A DNA stretch of 64,000 bases from JAWLFI01 sp964626595 (GCA_964626595.1 CAZVFU010000005.1:6055-70054); one strand, 5' to 3'. Shown: positions 17,359-26,339, numbered from the stretch's first letter. Translations and numbers: made by a program. The notes: a model not told the origin generated them from the letters alone.

Positions 17359-18807
17359 ATGACAATATTGCTCAGTATTTTAATCCTCGCGCTTCTGGTT
17401 ATTGTAGTCGTGCAGATCGGCAAAGTAACAGAATTAGCTGGTGCTATTCGGGGAGAAGAAGATGCCCAGCGCGAAAGTGATTATTGGAACTCGCGCCTTG
17501 GGATGGTGTTTATGGTGGTATTTTTAGCGGCTACCATTTTATCGGCTTTTTATTACAAAAACTGGATGTTGGGTTTCGGTCCCCATGAGGCGGCTTCAGA
17601 GCATGGCAGCAGTGTGGATATGATGTTTGCCATCACTTTATTCTTTACGGGAATCGTTTTTGTGATTACTCACATCGCCTTATTTTGGTTTGCCTATAAA
17701 TACCGTTATAACCCCAACCGTAAGGCTATTTTTAATGCTCACGATAATAGACTTGAAATTATTTGGACAATTGTTCCAGCAATTGTGATGACTATATTGG
17801 TTGTATATGGCTTAGATGCCTGGAATACGGTTATGGCGGATGTTGGTCCTGATGAAGATTATATCGAGATTGAGGCTACGGGAATGCAATTTGCCTGGAT
17901 GATACGGTATCCTGGTGAAGATGGAGAGTTAGGAGCGAGAGATTATCGTAGAATAACTGGGTCCAACCCCTTAGGTCAAATTTGGACAGATGATGCCAAT
18001 CTCGATGATTTCCAGCCTACAGATATTGTTCTGCCAGTGGATAAAAAAGTTAGAGTTCGAATTACTGCACGTGATGTTTTGCATAACTTTTACCTTCCCC
18101 ATTTCAGGGTGAAAATGGATGCTGTTCCGGGTATGCCTACTTACTTCGTTTTTACTCCCACAAAAACTACAGAAGAGTATAGAGAGGAGCTTAAAAAGTA
18201 TTCTGAATATCGTGTTCCTGCAGATCCTGAAGATCCGAATGGTCCCGAAAAGTGGGAAGTTTTTGATTATGAACTTGCCTGTGCTGAACTTTGCGGGAAT
18301 GGTCATTTTTCCATGCGTAAAGTAGTTCGAATTGTGACTGATGAAGAATATGAAGCTTGGTTAGATGAGCAGTCATCCTACTATATGGGGTCAATTCGAA
18401 ATACTGATGATGATCCTTTTGCAGGACAGTTACTTTCCAGTGAAATAGAAATGGCTGTTCAGGGGTTCATGGATTCTTATGGTTTTTTGGCATCTATGGA
18501 CAGCGAATCACTTACGGAGATAGATGATGAAATGCTAACTGAAAGTATAAATGTTGATGCTTTCTTCACTCCTGAAGATGACCAATTAAGCGATAAAAAT
18601 GCATTAAGTATCCTTGATTCAATTATTTCTAATTTATCAGATGTAGACGCTATGAATGTCTCATTGGACTCCGAAACTGAAAATCAACAATTATATTACA
18701 ATAGAATTGAATCTGTAAAGAACTATTTAGTTAGCGGTGGCATTTCTATTGATAGGATTAAGACTAAATCTTCATCCGATGATGAAGAGGAACCTACAGA
18801 AATTTAA
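17359..18807 (+). CDS. coxB: Cytochrome c oxidase subunit II with OmpA-like C-terminal extension
   Basis: Electron-entry subunit of the aa3-type oxidase, carrying the binuclear CuA centre. Hydrophobic segments lie at about 2-22, 50-67, 88-112 and 133-152. The cupredoxin domain has His242 and the CuA loop CAELCGNGHFSM with Cys308, Cys312, His316 and Met319. The protein continues to 482 residues, well past the usual end near 335. An acidic linker (about 336-397) leads to residues 398-478, which can be aligned with an OmpA C-terminal domain: NVDAFF, then LSDKNALSILDSIISNL, then NRIESVKNYLVSGGISIDRI. Arg449 falls where OmpA domains have their peptidoglycan-binding Arg, but the GHTD motif is absent. 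There is no fused cytochrome c domain. Confidence 0.9.
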   Translation: MTILLSILILALLVIVVVQIGKVTELAGAIRGEEDAQRESDYWNSRLGMVFMVVFLAATILSAFYYKNWMLGFGPHEAASEHGSSVDMMFAITLFFTGIVFVITHIALFWFAYKYRYNPNRKAIFNAHDNRLEIIWTIVPAIVMTILVVYGLDAWNTVMADVGPDEDYIEIEATGMQFAWMIRYPGEDGELGARDYRRITGSNPLGQIWTDDANLDDFQPTDIVLPVDKKVRVRITARDVLHNFYLPHFRVKMDAVPGMPTYFVFTPTKTTEEYREELKKYSEYRVPADPEDPNGPEKWEVFDYELACAELCGNGHFSMRKVVRIVTDEEYEAWLDEQSSYYMGSIRNTDDDPFAGQLLSSEIEMAVQGFMDSYGFLASMDSESLTEIDDEMLTESINVDAFFTPEDDQLSDKNALSILDSIISNLSDVDAMNVSLDSETENQQLYYNRIESVKNYLVSGGISIDRIKTKSSSDDEEEPTEI

Positions 18808-18830
18808 AGACAGAATTTTAAATTCAGATT

Positions 18831-20696
18831 ATGGCAGCTGAAGTACAGCAAATTAATACGGACGAGCTCATAGAGAAGTACGGTCACGATGATCACTTTC
18901 ACGAAGAAGAGCACGAATCACTCGATAAGTATCAGTCGAATTTTATTTCGCACTATATTTTTTCGATGGATCATAAAATGATCTCAAAGCAATTCCTGAT
19001 TACCGGAATGATTTGGGCTTTTATAGGTGGTGCTATGTCACTTATTTTCCGGCTACAGCTCGGGTTTCCTGAGGAAAGTTTAGCTTGGTTGCAGCCCATA
19101 TTGGGAAAATGGATTGTTATCAACGAAGCCGGAATAGGGACTTTGTCTCCTGATTTTTACTATGCACTAGTTACAATGCATGGTACGATATTGGTCTTTT
19201 TTGTACTAACTGCAGGCTTGTCTGGTACGTTTAGTAACCTTTTAATTCCACTTCAGGTTGGAGCTAGAGATATGGCATCTCCATTTATGAATATGCTTTC
19301 ATTTTGGTTTTTCTTTCTGGCCGGTGTCGTTATGTTTTTCTCACTCTTCGTAAGTACCGGGCCTTTTATGGGTGGTTGGGTTGCTTATCCTCCTTTATCT
19401 GCCCTTGAACAGGCATCTAGTGGATCTGGTGTCGGGATGACACTATGGTTAGTTTCTTTGGCTCTATTTGTCGTTTCCATTTTACTCGGAGGTATTAATT
19501 ATATTTCTACAGTATTGAATATGCGTACTAAAGGACTTAGTATGTGGAGATTGCCTCTTACCATTTGGGCATTTCTCATAACTGCGGTGATTGGTCTTTT
19601 GAGTTTCCCTGTGCTTTTTAGCGGTTTCTTACTGCTCATTTTTGATAGAAGTTTTGGAACTAGTTTTTATCTAAGTGAAATTTTTATTGGAGGCGAGGCT
19701 TTGGATCACGTGGGAGGAAGCCCTATTCTTTATCAGCATTTGTTTTGGTTTTTGGGGCACCCGGAAGTCTATATTATAGTTTTGCCAGCCTTCGGAATTG
19801 TTTCTGAAGTTCTTTCTGTGCATTCCCGCAAGCCTATTTTTGGATATAAAGCGATGGTCTTTTCCATTCTAGCAATCGCCTTTTTAAGCTTTTTAGTTTG
19901 GGCCCATCACATGTTTATGGCGGGTATTAATCCGTTTATTGCTATGATTTTTGTGATATTCACTTTGATCATCGCAGTTCCTTCAGCGGTTAAAGTCTTT
20001 AACTGGATTGCTACATTATACGGTGGGAATATTAGGTTTAATTCTGCCTCTTTATTTGCAATTGGTTTCGTTTCCATGTTTATTAGTGGTGGTTTGACTG
20101 GAATCTTTCTTGGAAATTCAGCTATCGATATCCAAATGCATGACACCTATTTCGTGGTAGCTCACTTCCACATTGTAATGGGAGTTGCCGCCTTCTTTGG
20201 GATGTATGCCGGGATTTATCATTGGTTTCCCAAGATGTACAGCCGCTTTATGAATGAAACATTGGGGAAAATCCACTTTTGGGTTACCTTAATTGGTGCT
20301 TATGTTATCTTTTGGCCAATGCATTACTTAGGCATTGCTGGTGTTCCCCGAAGGTATTACAGCTTTGAAAACTTTAACGCATTTAATGATTTTGCAACGA
20401 TGAATCAAGTGATTACGATTGCTGCAATAATTGTTTTCGCTGCGCAATTGGTCTTTGTAGTTAACTTTTTCTACAGTATTTGGAAAGGACGCCAGTTGAA
20501 AGTTCAGAATCCCTGGGGAGCAACTACACTTGAATGGACTACTCCGATTAAGAATATTCATGGTAATTGGCCTGGAAAAATTCCAACAGTGCACCGTTGG
20601 TCTTACGATTATAGCAAAGAAGAAGGAAGTGAGGTTGATTATATTCCCCAAGTTGTTCCTTTAGCTGAGGGCGAGAAAACAGATGGCGCACATTAA
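18831..20696 (+). CDS. coxA: Cytochrome c oxidase subunit I
   Basis: Catalytic subunit reducing oxygen to water and pumping protons. It has 621 residues and twelve core helices. Low-spin heme ligand: His in VTMHGTILVFF. CuB/His-Tyr motif GHPEVYIIVLPAFG, then WAHHMF, then the heme ligands in HDTYFVVAHFHIVMG. The Glu in GHPEVY marks the A1-type D-channel. Residues 1-40 are an acidic, His-rich cytoplasmic extension (HDDHFHEEEHE). It follows coxB by 23 bp. Confidence 0.96.
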   Translation: MAAEVQQINTDELIEKYGHDDHFHEEEHESLDKYQSNFISHYIFSMDHKMISKQFLITGMIWAFIGGAMSLIFRLQLGFPEESLAWLQPILGKWIVINEAGIGTLSPDFYYALVTMHGTILVFFVLTAGLSGTFSNLLIPLQVGARDMASPFMNMLSFWFFFLAGVVMFFSLFVSTGPFMGGWVAYPPLSALEQASSGSGVGMTLWLVSLALFVVSILLGGINYISTVLNMRTKGLSMWRLPLTIWAFLITAVIGLLSFPVLFSGFLLLIFDRSFGTSFYLSEIFIGGEALDHVGGSPILYQHLFWFLGHPEVYIIVLPAFGIVSEVLSVHSRKPIFGYKAMVFSILAIAFLSFLVWAHHMFMAGINPFIAMIFVIFTLIIAVPSAVKVFNWIATLYGGNIRFNSASLFAIGFVSMFISGGLTGIFLGNSAIDIQMHDTYFVVAHFHIVMGVAAFFGMYAGIYHWFPKMYSRFMNETLGKIHFWVTLIGAYVIFWPMHYLGIAGVPRRYYSFENFNAFNDFATMNQVITIAAIIVFAAQLVFVVNFFYSIWKGRQLKVQNPWGATTLEWTTPIKNIHGNWPGKIPTVHRWSYDYSKEEGSEVDYIPQVVPLAEGEKTDGAH

Positions 20697-20713
20697 TCTG
20701 AAAGTAGTAAGTA

Positions 20714-21634
20714 GTGGAAACGAATCGTTCAATTTTTCATAACTCGAAATGGAATCAAATCCATCAAATCATAGTGTCTAACACAATGGTGCTGGCGGAG
20801 TTATTTAAACTTCGATTGAGTCTTCTCGTTGTTTTTTCTTCTGTAATGGGAGCAATAATAGTGGGCGGTTTGTCGGTTCTTAGCTTTTTTGAATTTGTGT
20901 TGCTTTTTTCTGGTGGGCTTTTGACAAGTGGCAGTGGATCGGCAGTTAACCAACTTTTGGAAAAGGATACGGATAAGCTTATGGCGAGGACAAAGGGTCG
21001 TCCTTTAGCTACTGATACCATGGGCGTATCATCGGCATTATTGATTATTGGAATAAGCCTGTGTTTGGGTTTACTTGCTTTATACCTCTTAAGTCCTTTG
21101 GCTGCTATTATTTCTACCTTGGCATGGATTCTGTATGGATTCGTTTATACTCCGATGAAGAAAATGTCTCCTTTTGCAGTCTTTGTTGGGGCTATTCCTG
21201 GAGCACTCCCTGTTTTAATTGGCAGTGTGGCTGTAGAAGGGCATATCAGTTTTCTAGCGTTCATCTTGTTTGCCATACAGTTTATTTGGCAGTTTCCTCA
21301 CTTTTGGGCTATCGCCTGGGTCGCAGACTCAGATTATAAAAGAGCGGGCTTTAAGCTTTTACCAAATGTAAATAGTACCAAGGATGAGTCTGTTGCCTGG
21401 CAATGTTTTGTTTACTCATTACTTCTGGTCCCAGTTTCTTTAGTCTTGTGGTATAATGGGTTTTTGTCTTTAGTTGGCTTGTCAGTTTTTAATATGTTCA
21501 ATGTAGCGTACATTTTTTATTCATGGCAATTATATAGTCATGTCACTGATGATGCAGCGAAAAAGCTTATGTTTTACTCATTTCTTTATCTACCGTTGGT
21601 TCTATTGTCCCTGAGTTTTTTAATTATCGAATAA
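20714..21634 (+). CDS. ctaB: Protoheme IX farnesyltransferase (heme O synthase)
   Basis: UbiA-family membrane enzyme that adds a farnesyl group to heme B, making heme O for the oxidase. The 306-residue protein has about nine hydrophobic segments. The prenyl-diphosphate motif is NQLLEKDTDKLMARTKGRP, and the second motif follows DSDYKRAGFKLLP. The longest frame opens with GTG at 20714; an internal ATG 24 codons later (before VLAELFKLR) would give a core protein beginning right at the first conserved segment, so the start is uncertain. Heme A synthase is not in the operon. Confidence 0.93.
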   Translation: METNRSIFHNSKWNQIHQIIVSNTMVLAELFKLRLSLLVVFSSVMGAIIVGGLSVLSFFEFVLLFSGGLLTSGSGSAVNQLLEKDTDKLMARTKGRPLATDTMGVSSALLIIGISLCLGLLALYLLSPLAAIISTLAWILYGFVYTPMKKMSPFAVFVGAIPGALPVLIGSVAVEGHISFLAFILFAIQFIWQFPHFWAIAWVADSDYKRAGFKLLPNVNSTKDESVAWQCFVYSLLLVPVSLVLWYNGFLSLVGLSVFNMFNVAYIFYSWQLYSHVTDDAAKKLMFYSFLYLPLVLLSLSFLIIE

Positions 21635-21635
21635 C

Positions 21636-22217
21636 ATGGATACGAGTTTATCAACAAGACGGGAATCGCTATACAAATACAATACGAATAAATTTAGTTT
21701 GTATATAGCGTTAGGCAGTATTGTCATGATGTTTACAGCTTTCACCTCTGCTTACATAGTAAGGCAGTCGGCTGGGAATTGGCTTGAATTCCCACTTCCT
21801 GATCTCTTCTATATTAGTACGGGTATCATATTATTTAGTAGTTTAACACTGCACTTAAGCTACAATAGTTTTAAAAGGGCTAGTGAGAACCTGTATAAAG
21901 TTCTGTTGCTTGTAAGTTTCATCTTGGGAATTGGCTTTGTCATTTCTCAATATTATGCCTGGATGGAGCTGTATGCAATGGGGATTGATCTCAAACGCAA
22001 TCCTTCGGGTGCTTTTGTTTATGTAATATCCGGCGCTCATGCAGCCCACGTGCTTGGAGGCATCGCTACATTAATAGTAGCTCTCATTCATGCATTTGTT
22101 CTTCCATTTCGAGTAACGGATAAAAGAAAAAATAGATTTCAATTAGTGCTCATTTATTGGCATTTTGTTGATTTTCTATGGATATATTTGCTATTGTTTT
22201 TTTCTCTACAGAGATAG
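21636..22217 (+). CDS. Cytochrome c oxidase subunit III-like protein (short)
   Basis: The first of two tandem subunit III homologues. It has 193 residues, five hydrophobic segments, and the family ending YWHFVDFLWIYLLLFF. The pair of a short and a longer subunit III is common in Bacteroidota cox operons; whether this copy is a true subunit or an assembly factor cannot be decided. It starts one base after the ctaB stop, so it is probably translationally coupled. Confidence 0.88.
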   Translation: MDTSLSTRRESLYKYNTNKFSLYIALGSIVMMFTAFTSAYIVRQSAGNWLEFPLPDLFYISTGIILFSSLTLHLSYNSFKRASENLYKVLLLVSFILGIGFVISQYYAWMELYAMGIDLKRNPSGAFVYVISGAHAAHVLGGIATLIVALIHAFVLPFRVTDKRKNRFQLVLIYWHFVDFLWIYLLLFFSLQR

Positions 22218-22237
22218 ATACAAACTAAAACACAACA

Positions 22238-23074
22238 ATGTCAGAAGAACTACTACAAACTACTGAAGAAAAAGAGCAAGAAAATTGGTCAGGAGGAGAG
22301 TCTCCTTTTAAGACTTCTTATGGAAAACTCATGATGTGGTATTTCCTCTTGTCTGATGCATTTACTTTTGCAGGTTTGCTGATTGCTTACGGTGCGCTGC
22401 GATTTAGTAATCCAACCTGGCCGGTTCCGGATTTTGTTTTTTCCACTGCTCCTTTTGGAGTCACAGGAGCTCCCTTAATATTTGTTACCATTATGTCTTT
22501 TGTTCTGATCATTAGTTCTGGAACAATGGTTCGAGCCGTGCAGGAAGGAGCTAGAGAGAATAAAAATGGAGTGGTTTTCTGGCTTTTGATGACCGTTTTC
22601 GGTGGCTTAGCTTTTTTAGGTTGTCAGGCATGGGAGTGGAATAATCTTATTGCAGAAGAGCATATGACTATTTTTACCAATCCATTTGGCACCCATACTG
22701 AAGATGGCGTTTATTTAGAGGGGGACGGGCACTATATTCAAGAAGGAGACGAGTTCAAGGCCGGAGAATCCTATTTAATTCATAAACACCACGGGGATTG
22801 GGATCCACTTTCATTTAAAACGGAGTCTGGTATAGTAAAGCAACAAGAGTTTGGACCAAAGGCATTCGGGGCCTTATTCTTTTTCATTACGGGTTTCCAC
22901 GGCTTCCACGTTTTTTCTGGAGTCGTTTTTCTATTCATTATTATGCTTAATGTCGCCAGTGGTTTATATGTAGAGCGTAAGAATGGTTATGAAATGGTAG
23001 AAAAAGTCGGTCTGTATTGGCACTTTGTAGATCTCGTGTGGGTATTTGTTTTTCTCGTATTTTATCTCTTATAA
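22238..23074 (+). CDS. coxC: Cytochrome c oxidase subunit III
   Basis: Core oxidase subunit III with 278 residues, which stabilises subunit I. Helices contain MMWYFLLSDAFTFAGLLIAYG and the C-terminal GFHGFHVFSG...LYWHFVDLVWVFVF. An insertion of roughly 58 residues at about 150-208 separates two helices and is soluble and rich in Asp, Glu, His and Gly (THTEDGVYLEGDGHYIQEGD). It would form an extra domain on the periplasmic or cytoplasmic face. It starts 20 bp after the short homologue. Confidence 0.93.
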   Translation: MSEELLQTTEEKEQENWSGGESPFKTSYGKLMMWYFLLSDAFTFAGLLIAYGALRFSNPTWPVPDFVFSTAPFGVTGAPLIFVTIMSFVLIISSGTMVRAVQEGARENKNGVVFWLLMTVFGGLAFLGCQAWEWNNLIAEEHMTIFTNPFGTHTEDGVYLEGDGHYIQEGDEFKAGESYLIHKHHGDWDPLSFKTESGIVKQQEFGPKAFGALFFFITGFHGFHVFSGVVFLFIIMLNVASGLYVERKNGYEMVEKVGLYWHFVDLVWVFVFLVFYLL

Positions 23075-23088
23075 AAAAACAGCTAATT

Positions 23089-23511
23089 ATGGAAATGTCA
23101 AGAGCTGAAGGCATAAGTAAAGTTAAGAAAGGTCTTTTATTACTTGGTGCGGTTACAGTCGCAGAAGTCCTTATTTCTCTTTTGGGAAAAGGATATCTTA
23201 TTCCGGGTTTGGAAGAGTATAGTATTCTATTTGCTTTTACAGGGCTGGCGATGATTTTGCTTTCTTTGTACAAGGCCTACTTTATCGTATATGAGTTTAT
23301 GCACCTTCGCTATGAAGTGAAGGGAATGGCTCTTACTATCCTTCTTCCTACTATGCTACTCATTTGGGGGCTTATTGCTTTTCTTTGGGAAGGGAATACC
23401 TGGGGAGATCGCAGAGAAGAAGTGAAGTATGAAATTTCTGAAGAAGTAGATCAACAGCTTAAGGAATCTGAAGGTGAGCCTGTAAAAGAACTGAATACAG
23501 ATGAACATTAA
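23089..23511 (+). CDS. Cytochrome c oxidase subunit IV
   Basis: Small oxidase membrane subunit (COX4_pro/CyoD-like), 140 residues from the ATG at 23089, with three hydrophobic segments and a charged C-terminal tail. The open frame extends upstream to 23017 inside coxC, but MEMSRAEGISKVKKG right after a short A-rich leader is the better start and leaves a 14-bp gap. Confidence 0.87.
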   Translation: MEMSRAEGISKVKKGLLLLGAVTVAEVLISLLGKGYLIPGLEEYSILFAFTGLAMILLSLYKAYFIVYEFMHLRYEVKGMALTILLPTMLLIWGLIAFLWEGNTWGDRREEVKYEISEEVDQQLKESEGEPVKELNTDEH

Positions 23512-23534
23512 GACATGTTTCTTATTTCTTCATT

Positions 23535-24116
23535 ATGTCAGATAAAAGAAGCACTCTTCAGCGCAGTTTGCGCACTTTAGGTTTATTATCTCTTTTAGTA
23601 ATTTTCCCCTTGACCAGTTGGTATTTTCTTCAAACTGGCCTGAACTTTACTAAAGATAAATATGATAAAATGGAAGAGTTGGCTCATGTCGATTCTTTTG
23701 TGATGTACCCTTTATTTGGAGACTCCATTACCAATCAAACCATAATTGGGCGCATGTCCATTATAGCCAATCCAGGCAGTTCTTCCCGCTTTCTCGACTC
23801 TCTTTCATTGATACACGAAGACTTGGTTGAAGAGGAATGGGTTTGGCTCTTTATTTTGAATGGAAAAGATGTAGTTGAGGATAAGTCAGTGTTTTCTTTA
23901 TATCCTTTTTTAGTGGATTCTTCGGCTGTAAAACTTGTTAATGGGTTTCAATATAAAGAAGGGACTGGAATGTTTAGTGAGGATATTGAGTTCAAACCTT
24001 ATGAATTGGGTTTGATTGACACTAAAGGGGTGTTGCGATATAAATATGATATCAGAAAACAGGATCAGCTGGATCTTTTCATTAGTCACCTTGTTCTTTT
24101 AGTTCCTAAAGAGTAG
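23535..24116 (+). CDS. SCO-like protein lacking the copper-binding cysteines
   Basis: It sits where Bacteroidota cox operons usually carry a SCO1/SenC copper chaperone, between subunit IV and DUF420. The 193-residue protein has one N-terminal transmembrane helix (about 14-32) and a periplasmic domain with a thioredoxin-like rhythm: a strand at TIIGRMSIIAN, helix and strand at WVWLFILNGKD, and the terminal GLIDTKGVLRYKYDIR, similar to the SCO end 'lid.kG.ir..y'. I find no cysteine anywhere, so the CxxxC copper site is absent. The fold is inferred from position and pattern; function may be structural or lost. Confidence 0.72.
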   Translation: MSDKRSTLQRSLRTLGLLSLLVIFPLTSWYFLQTGLNFTKDKYDKMEELAHVDSFVMYPLFGDSITNQTIIGRMSIIANPGSSSRFLDSLSLIHEDLVEEEWVWLFILNGKDVVEDKSVFSLYPFLVDSSAVKLVNGFQYKEGTGMFSEDIEFKPYELGLIDTKGVLRYKYDIRKQDQLDLFISHLVLLVPKE

Positions 24117-24121
24117 ATTTT

Positions 24122-24658
24122 ATGGATTCGCCTAAGCCCAATATTCAGTTAGCACGGAAATTAGAGCTTTATGCTACTATTTTTTCGATTGCTGTTCTTT
24201 TATTAGTTATTGCTATGAGGTATGTATCCCTGGATATATCTCTCGATGTTATGATATTACCTCCGTTCCATGCCATTATTAATACCCTGACAGCACTTTG
24301 TTTGATATTAGCCTTATTTTTTGTTAAGCGAGGGAATATTAAAAAGCATATGCAATCTAATATTTTAGCTTTAGTCTTCAGCGCTATTTTTTTAGTTTCC
24401 TATGTAGTTTATCACGTATCCACAGAGCCAACTACTTACGGAGGTGAAGGGTATATTCGGATATTGTATTATGTTCTTTTAGCAACGCATGTTTTCTTAG
24501 CCGCGGCTAGTCTCCCTTTCATACTATTTACCTTTATCCGAGCTTACACCGGACAGGTAGACCGCCATAAAAAAATGGCTAGATGGGTTTTTCCCGTTTG
24601 GTTGTATGTAGCTATTACCGGTCCGATTTGCTACCTTATGCTAGCTCCTTATTATTGA
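24122..24658 (+). CDS. DUF420 / CtaM-like oxidase assembly membrane protein
   Basis: Polytopic protein of 178 residues with five hydrophobic segments. Conserved histidines are in PPFHAIINTLTA, VVYHVST, THVFLAAASLPF and VDRHKKMARWV, as in DUF420. Family members such as CtaM are needed for maturation of aa3-type oxidase in Gram-positive bacteria; a role in heme or copper assembly here is inferred from that and from the operon. It starts 5 bp after the SCO-like gene. Confidence 0.87.
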   Translation: MDSPKPNIQLARKLELYATIFSIAVLLLVIAMRYVSLDISLDVMILPPFHAIINTLTALCLILALFFVKRGNIKKHMQSNILALVFSAIFLVSYVVYHVSTEPTTYGGEGYIRILYYVLLATHVFLAAASLPFILFTFIRAYTGQVDRHKKMARWVFPVWLYVAITGPICYLMLAPYY

Positions 24659-24689
24659 ACTCTACCTTAGTTGAAATCGTTATACTACC

Positions 24690-24947
24690 ATGAAAAAGAT
24701 GAGTAAATTTCTGTTGGGATTATTTTTGGTGATCAGTCTATCACTTGTAAATACAACTCAGGTAGAGAGTCAGTGTCCTATGTGTAGAATGAGTGCCGAG
24801 AGCAATTTGAAGGAAGGAGGATCTGCCGGCAAAGGCCTCAATAAAGGCATTTTTGTTTTACTTGCCACGCCCTATGTTATTGTGGGTGCCATTGGGTTTG
24901 TTTGGTACCGAAATCGCAGGCGTAAAGTCACAGAGTCAGTGGACTGA
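24690..24947 (+). CDS. Small secreted/membrane protein with CPMCRM motif at the operon end
   Basis: An 85-residue protein with an N-terminal signal peptide (residues 1-28), then CPMCRMSAES at about residues 29-38, a short Gly/Lys loop, a transmembrane helix (about 55-73) and a basic end. CPMC followed by Met recalls copper-binding CxxCxM sites. It is the last gene, 31 bp after DUF420, so I infer a role in oxidase copper handling, but I know of no established function. Confidence 0.75.
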   Translation: MKKMSKFLLGLFLVISLSLVNTTQVESQCPMCRMSAESNLKEGGSAGKGLNKGIFVLLATPYVIVGAIGFVWYRNRRRKVTESVD

Positions 24948-24988
24948 TTTTGTGTTCATTACTGCGATTACTTACCTACCTATTTCTA

Positions 24989-25525
24989 TTATTGGAGAGT
25001 ATAGCGTACTGCAAAACCTCCAAGGTTTAGTTTTAAACCTCTTCCCGTATCAAAGAATGCCCTATTGCTTCCAATTTCAAATGTTGGCATGATGTCAAAG
25101 CTTATATTTAAGGGGATGTCATCAAATTTATAATCTAAACCTATAACACCCGTGACGCCAAAAAAGACAATATTATCAAAATTGCGGAAGTTGTCAAATC
25201 CTACCAATCCTCCAACTCCCCAATACCATCTCAAGTTGTCTAACTCCTCAATGGCATCTAAATCATAATGTACTTGATAGCTGGCAGCTATTCTGGTTGT
25301 GCTCCAACCTGATAAACCTCTTCCACGATAACTCACTATTCCTTCGAGGGCATGATTGTTGCTTATAAAGTGTTTTCCAGTCGCATTTAACCCCCAACCT
25401 AACCTCAATCCGATAGCTGAGGTATAAGCTCTACTATCCGATTTTTGACTATATAATTGGGAAGTAGAGAGTACGGAAAGCAATAGAGATACTGCTAAAA
25501 TTGGGATTAACTTTTTCATATCCAT
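24989..25525 (-). CDS. Outer-membrane beta-barrel protein, small
   Basis: A 178-residue exported protein with signal peptide MKKLIPILAVSLLLSVLS...YSQ (start after MD) and alternating hydrophobic strands ending in RYTLQ, a typical barrel end. The segment SNNHALEGIVSYRGRG resembles TNSVEGVLQYSN in the protein at 50372, so the two look like distant paralogues. Convergent with the oxidase operon (41-bp gap). No function can be given. Confidence 0.75.
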   Translation of the reverse strand: MDMKKLIPILAVSLLLSVLSTSQLYSQKSDSRAYTSAIGLRLGWGLNATGKHFISNNHALEGIVSYRGRGLSGWSTTRIAASYQVHYDLDAIEELDNLRWYWGVGGLVGFDNFRNFDNIVFFGVTGVIGLDYKFDDIPLNISFDIMPTFEIGSNRAFFDTGRGLKLNLGGFAVRYTLQ

Positions 25526-25723
25526 CTAAATTTTGATTAGCTATAAATATATGTATAAAAATTTAGGAAAGGTCTTGTTTTTGCTTTAATTTTCAGAGTT
25601 TAGTTTGAATTTGCTATTTTTACAATAGTGAATTTTTTGGGATGCATTGATTAAAAGTATGCCTAAATCAATTCTTTTTGGTCCCTATAGTTTTGATAAA
25701 TTAGACTTCATGTCCTCTAATCC

Positions 25724-26044
25724 ATGGAAAATAAAGTTAGACTTAAAATCGCTGGCCTTTTACTGTTTTACATTTTTTCCATTGTATTACTTTTTTTGCC
25801 ACCTGATTACTTTGATTCCGGGCAGTCAATTTGTGTATCTGTTTTGCTCTTTGACATTCAATGCTATGCTTGTGGATTAACTCGAGCCATTCAACATCTC
25901 ATTCATTTTGAGTTTCAAGAGGCTTTTGCTCTGAATCGTCTCGTAGTCATTGTGTTTCCTCTCATCGTTTATTTAGTTCTATTTGAAACCTTCAAAGTTT
26001 ATAAAGAGTATAAGGGGATTTCGGGGGCTAAGCAAAGAAAATAG
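25724..26044 (+). CDS. DUF2752 membrane protein
   Basis: A 106-residue protein with three hydrophobic segments and the DUF2752 motif CYACGLTRAIQHLIHFEF at about residues 47-64, where two cysteines flank a short loop. Its role is unknown; members often carry CxxCGxTRA. The ATG at 25724 gives MENKVRLKIAG. It is divergent from the barrel gene across a 198-bp AT-rich gap. Confidence 0.83.
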   Translation: MENKVRLKIAGLLLFYIFSIVLLFLPPDYFDSGQSICVSVLLFDIQCYACGLTRAIQHLIHFEFQEAFALNRLVVIVFPLIVYLVLFETFKVYKEYKGISGAKQRK

Positions 26045-26285
26045 AAGAGGAGATCCCTTCTTCCACAGAATATGGCTTTCTTTTTCCTTAGTTCCAGAAA
26101 TATATAAAAAATCACCAGGGCCGCCTATTCTCTTATTTTTTTTCCAAGTGAGTGTATGATCTTATTTCTATTGATGTGAAGCACGATTAAACTGCATCAA
26201 TTATTTCTTTCCTGCAAGTAGGGAGCCATTGACTGGTATGTTATATTTCCCGGCTATATTTTGAATTCGGAAAATTCTCAAATAC

Positions 26286-26320
26286 AAAAAAAGGCCACTG
26301 GAATTCAGTGGCCTTTTTTT
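26286..26320. terminator. Bidirectional rho-independent terminator
   Basis: An 8-bp perfect stem (26293-26300 and 26306-26313) with a 5-nt loop is flanked by A7 on the left and T7 on the right, so it can end transcription of the TM2 gene on the minus strand and of the DUF2752 gene on the plus strand. Confidence 0.85.
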
Positions 26321-26339
26321 AAAAGCTATGTGACAGATA

